A stretch of DNA of 24,175 bases from assembly GCA_036479115.1 (NCBI GenBank), contig JAZGFD010000075.1, positions 1 to 24,175 on the forward strand, written 5' to 3'. A program made the translations under genes and the position numbers. The notes below the pieces were generated by a model. The model made no database searches. It was not told the origin of the DNA and saw only the letters and a program-made list of their open reading frames with translations. The stretch is from UBA7328 sp036479115 (GTDB lineage Bacteria; Bacteroidota; Bacteroidia; Chitinophagales; Saprospiraceae). This document shows positions 23,428 through 24,175 of the stretch, piece by piece (position 1 is the stretch's first letter; the number at the start of each line of letters is the position of its first letter).

Positions 23428-24175
23428 ATGAATAAGATCGTTTTGTTCTTTTTTCTTTCGATTATGTTCGGGACCTTCTCCTTTGTACTATTGAATGCTC
23501 AAAACAGTAAAAATGATACAGCTTCTGTTTTTATAATAGATAAATGGCAGAACGAATATGTTATTAATAGTGAGGTGGAAATTTGCAAAGATGCCGGTCA
23601 AATCTCCTCTATTACAAACATAGAAGAACATGTATTTAATAATGAATGGAAGTCAATCTCTCTACTAGAGCACGAGCTCAAAACGTATCAATACTATTGG
23701 GGTAATGTATTAATAACAAATAGGCTAGAAGATAGTGACAATTACTCCGAGTGGATATTACAGTTTTCTCACACCCTTACTGACATTGATTTGTATGTGG
23801 AACAATCTGATGGTTCGGTGATAAAATATGTGAGCGGAGAATATAGGCCGTATCATCTAAAGTCATTTACACCAACATTAGAATTAAACCTTTTCAGAGT
23901 CAATATTGGCTCTAATCAATTGGTGAAATTGATCTTTAGAGCTAAATCAGAACGATATAATGTTGCTCCTGATTTTAAAATTCAGTTGAGGCATTCTACT
24001 TCTTTTGCAACCTTTTTGCGAAACCGCAAAATCAACCAATATTTTTTTATTGGCTTAATTCTGATGCTGTTATTTTATCACGCTATCGGGGCTTTTGTTA
24101 AGAAGGACAACAGCTTTGCTTTCTATTGTGCTTATTTGTTTAGCTTGATCGTGTATTCTTCTAATGTTACTGGAG
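23428..24175 (+). CDS. 7TMR-DISM receptor-type signalling protein (partial)
   Basis: The first 249 residues of a gene that leaves the window on the right. It starts at ATG 23428 with a signal peptide (hydrophobic core about residues 4-22, ending NAQ). An extracytoplasmic domain of about 180 residues has the pattern of 7TMR-DISMED2: YYWGNVLITNRLED, SEWILQFSHTLTDIDLYVEQ, LFRVNIGSNQLVKLIFRAKS. Membrane helices then begin with INQYFFIGLILMLLFYHAIG and NSFAFYCAYLFSLIVYSS, matching the 7TMR-DISM transmembrane region. The missing C-terminus should carry an output module such as a histidine kinase, GGDEF, LytTR or PP2C domain. It is separated from the HxlR gene by repeat copy 2 plus 237 bp of non-coding DNA. 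Confidence 0.82.
   Translation, partial: MNKIVLFFFLSIMFGTFSFVLLNAQNSKNDTASVFIIDKWQNEYVINSEVEICKDAGQISSITNIEEHVFNNEWKSISLLEHELKTYQYYWGNVLITNRLEDSDNYSEWILQFSHTLTDIDLYVEQSDGSVIKYVSGEYRPYHLKSFTPTLELNLFRVNIGSNQLVKLIFRAKSERYNVAPDFKIQLRHSTSFATFLRNRKINQYFFIGLILMLLFYHAIGAFVKKDNSFAFYCAYLFSLIVYSSNVTG

Overview
The window looks like a chromosomal segment from an AT-rich member of the Bacteroidota, probably an environmental Cytophagia/Saprospiria-type bacterium. The evidence is the DUF3822-rsmD pairing, Bacteroidota-style promoters (TTTG, about 19-20 bp, then TAnnTTTG), the absence of clear Shine-Dalgarno sites, an IPTL-CTERM surface protein, a 7TMR-DISM receptor and a pyrR-pyrB pair. No tRNA, rRNA, CRISPR array or intact transposase gene was seen.

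Region 1 (1-6582, minus strand) is a tight run of housekeeping genes, read right to left: a membrane-anchored pilin-like protein, a DUF3822 protein, rsmD, argS, glnS, pyrR and the start of pyrB (cut by the window edge). Gaps are 3-12 bp or overlaps, except between pyrR and pyrB, where a 164-bp repeat element fills the gap. Two consecutive hairpins, the second a textbook intrinsic terminator, lie inside the first 35 codons of DUF3822. RsmD carries Gly in place of Asp in its catalytic DPPY motif.

Region 2 (6776-9417, plus strand) holds tsaD, an aldo/keto reductase and trmL, followed by a bulged terminator and a decayed ECF sigma factor remnant. Region 3 (9749-12779, minus) holds an ALDH3-type aldehyde dehydrogenase and an exported class-C beta-lactamase-fold serine hydrolase.

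Region 4 (13083-19576) looks like surface-carbohydrate accessory DNA. It has an FAD oxidoreductase facing a C-methyltransferase and a SAF-domain dehydrogenase that overlap translationally, a truncated ORF, an IPTL-CTERM protein, and a TMTC-like membrane glycosyltransferase with TPRs. The stop codon of that glycosyltransferase lies inside a 13-unit octanucleotide tandem repeat.

Region 5 (19825-22986) is a probable redox or electrophile-response module: a CDGSH/glutamate-synthase fusion, a pirin, and a divergently transcribed HxlR regulator. The shared intergenic region holds two back-to-back promoters and a palindromic candidate operator. The window ends in a partial 7TMR-DISM sensor gene.

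The most notable hidden signal is a family of three short (161-186 bp) elements at 391-554, 21357-21517 and 23005-23190. They share imperfect terminal inverted repeats and an internal hairpin whose 8-nt loop (GCCTGAKT) is nearly invariant while the stem changes with compensating substitutions. Each copy sits within 18 bp of a gene's stop codon, and two lie inside operons.
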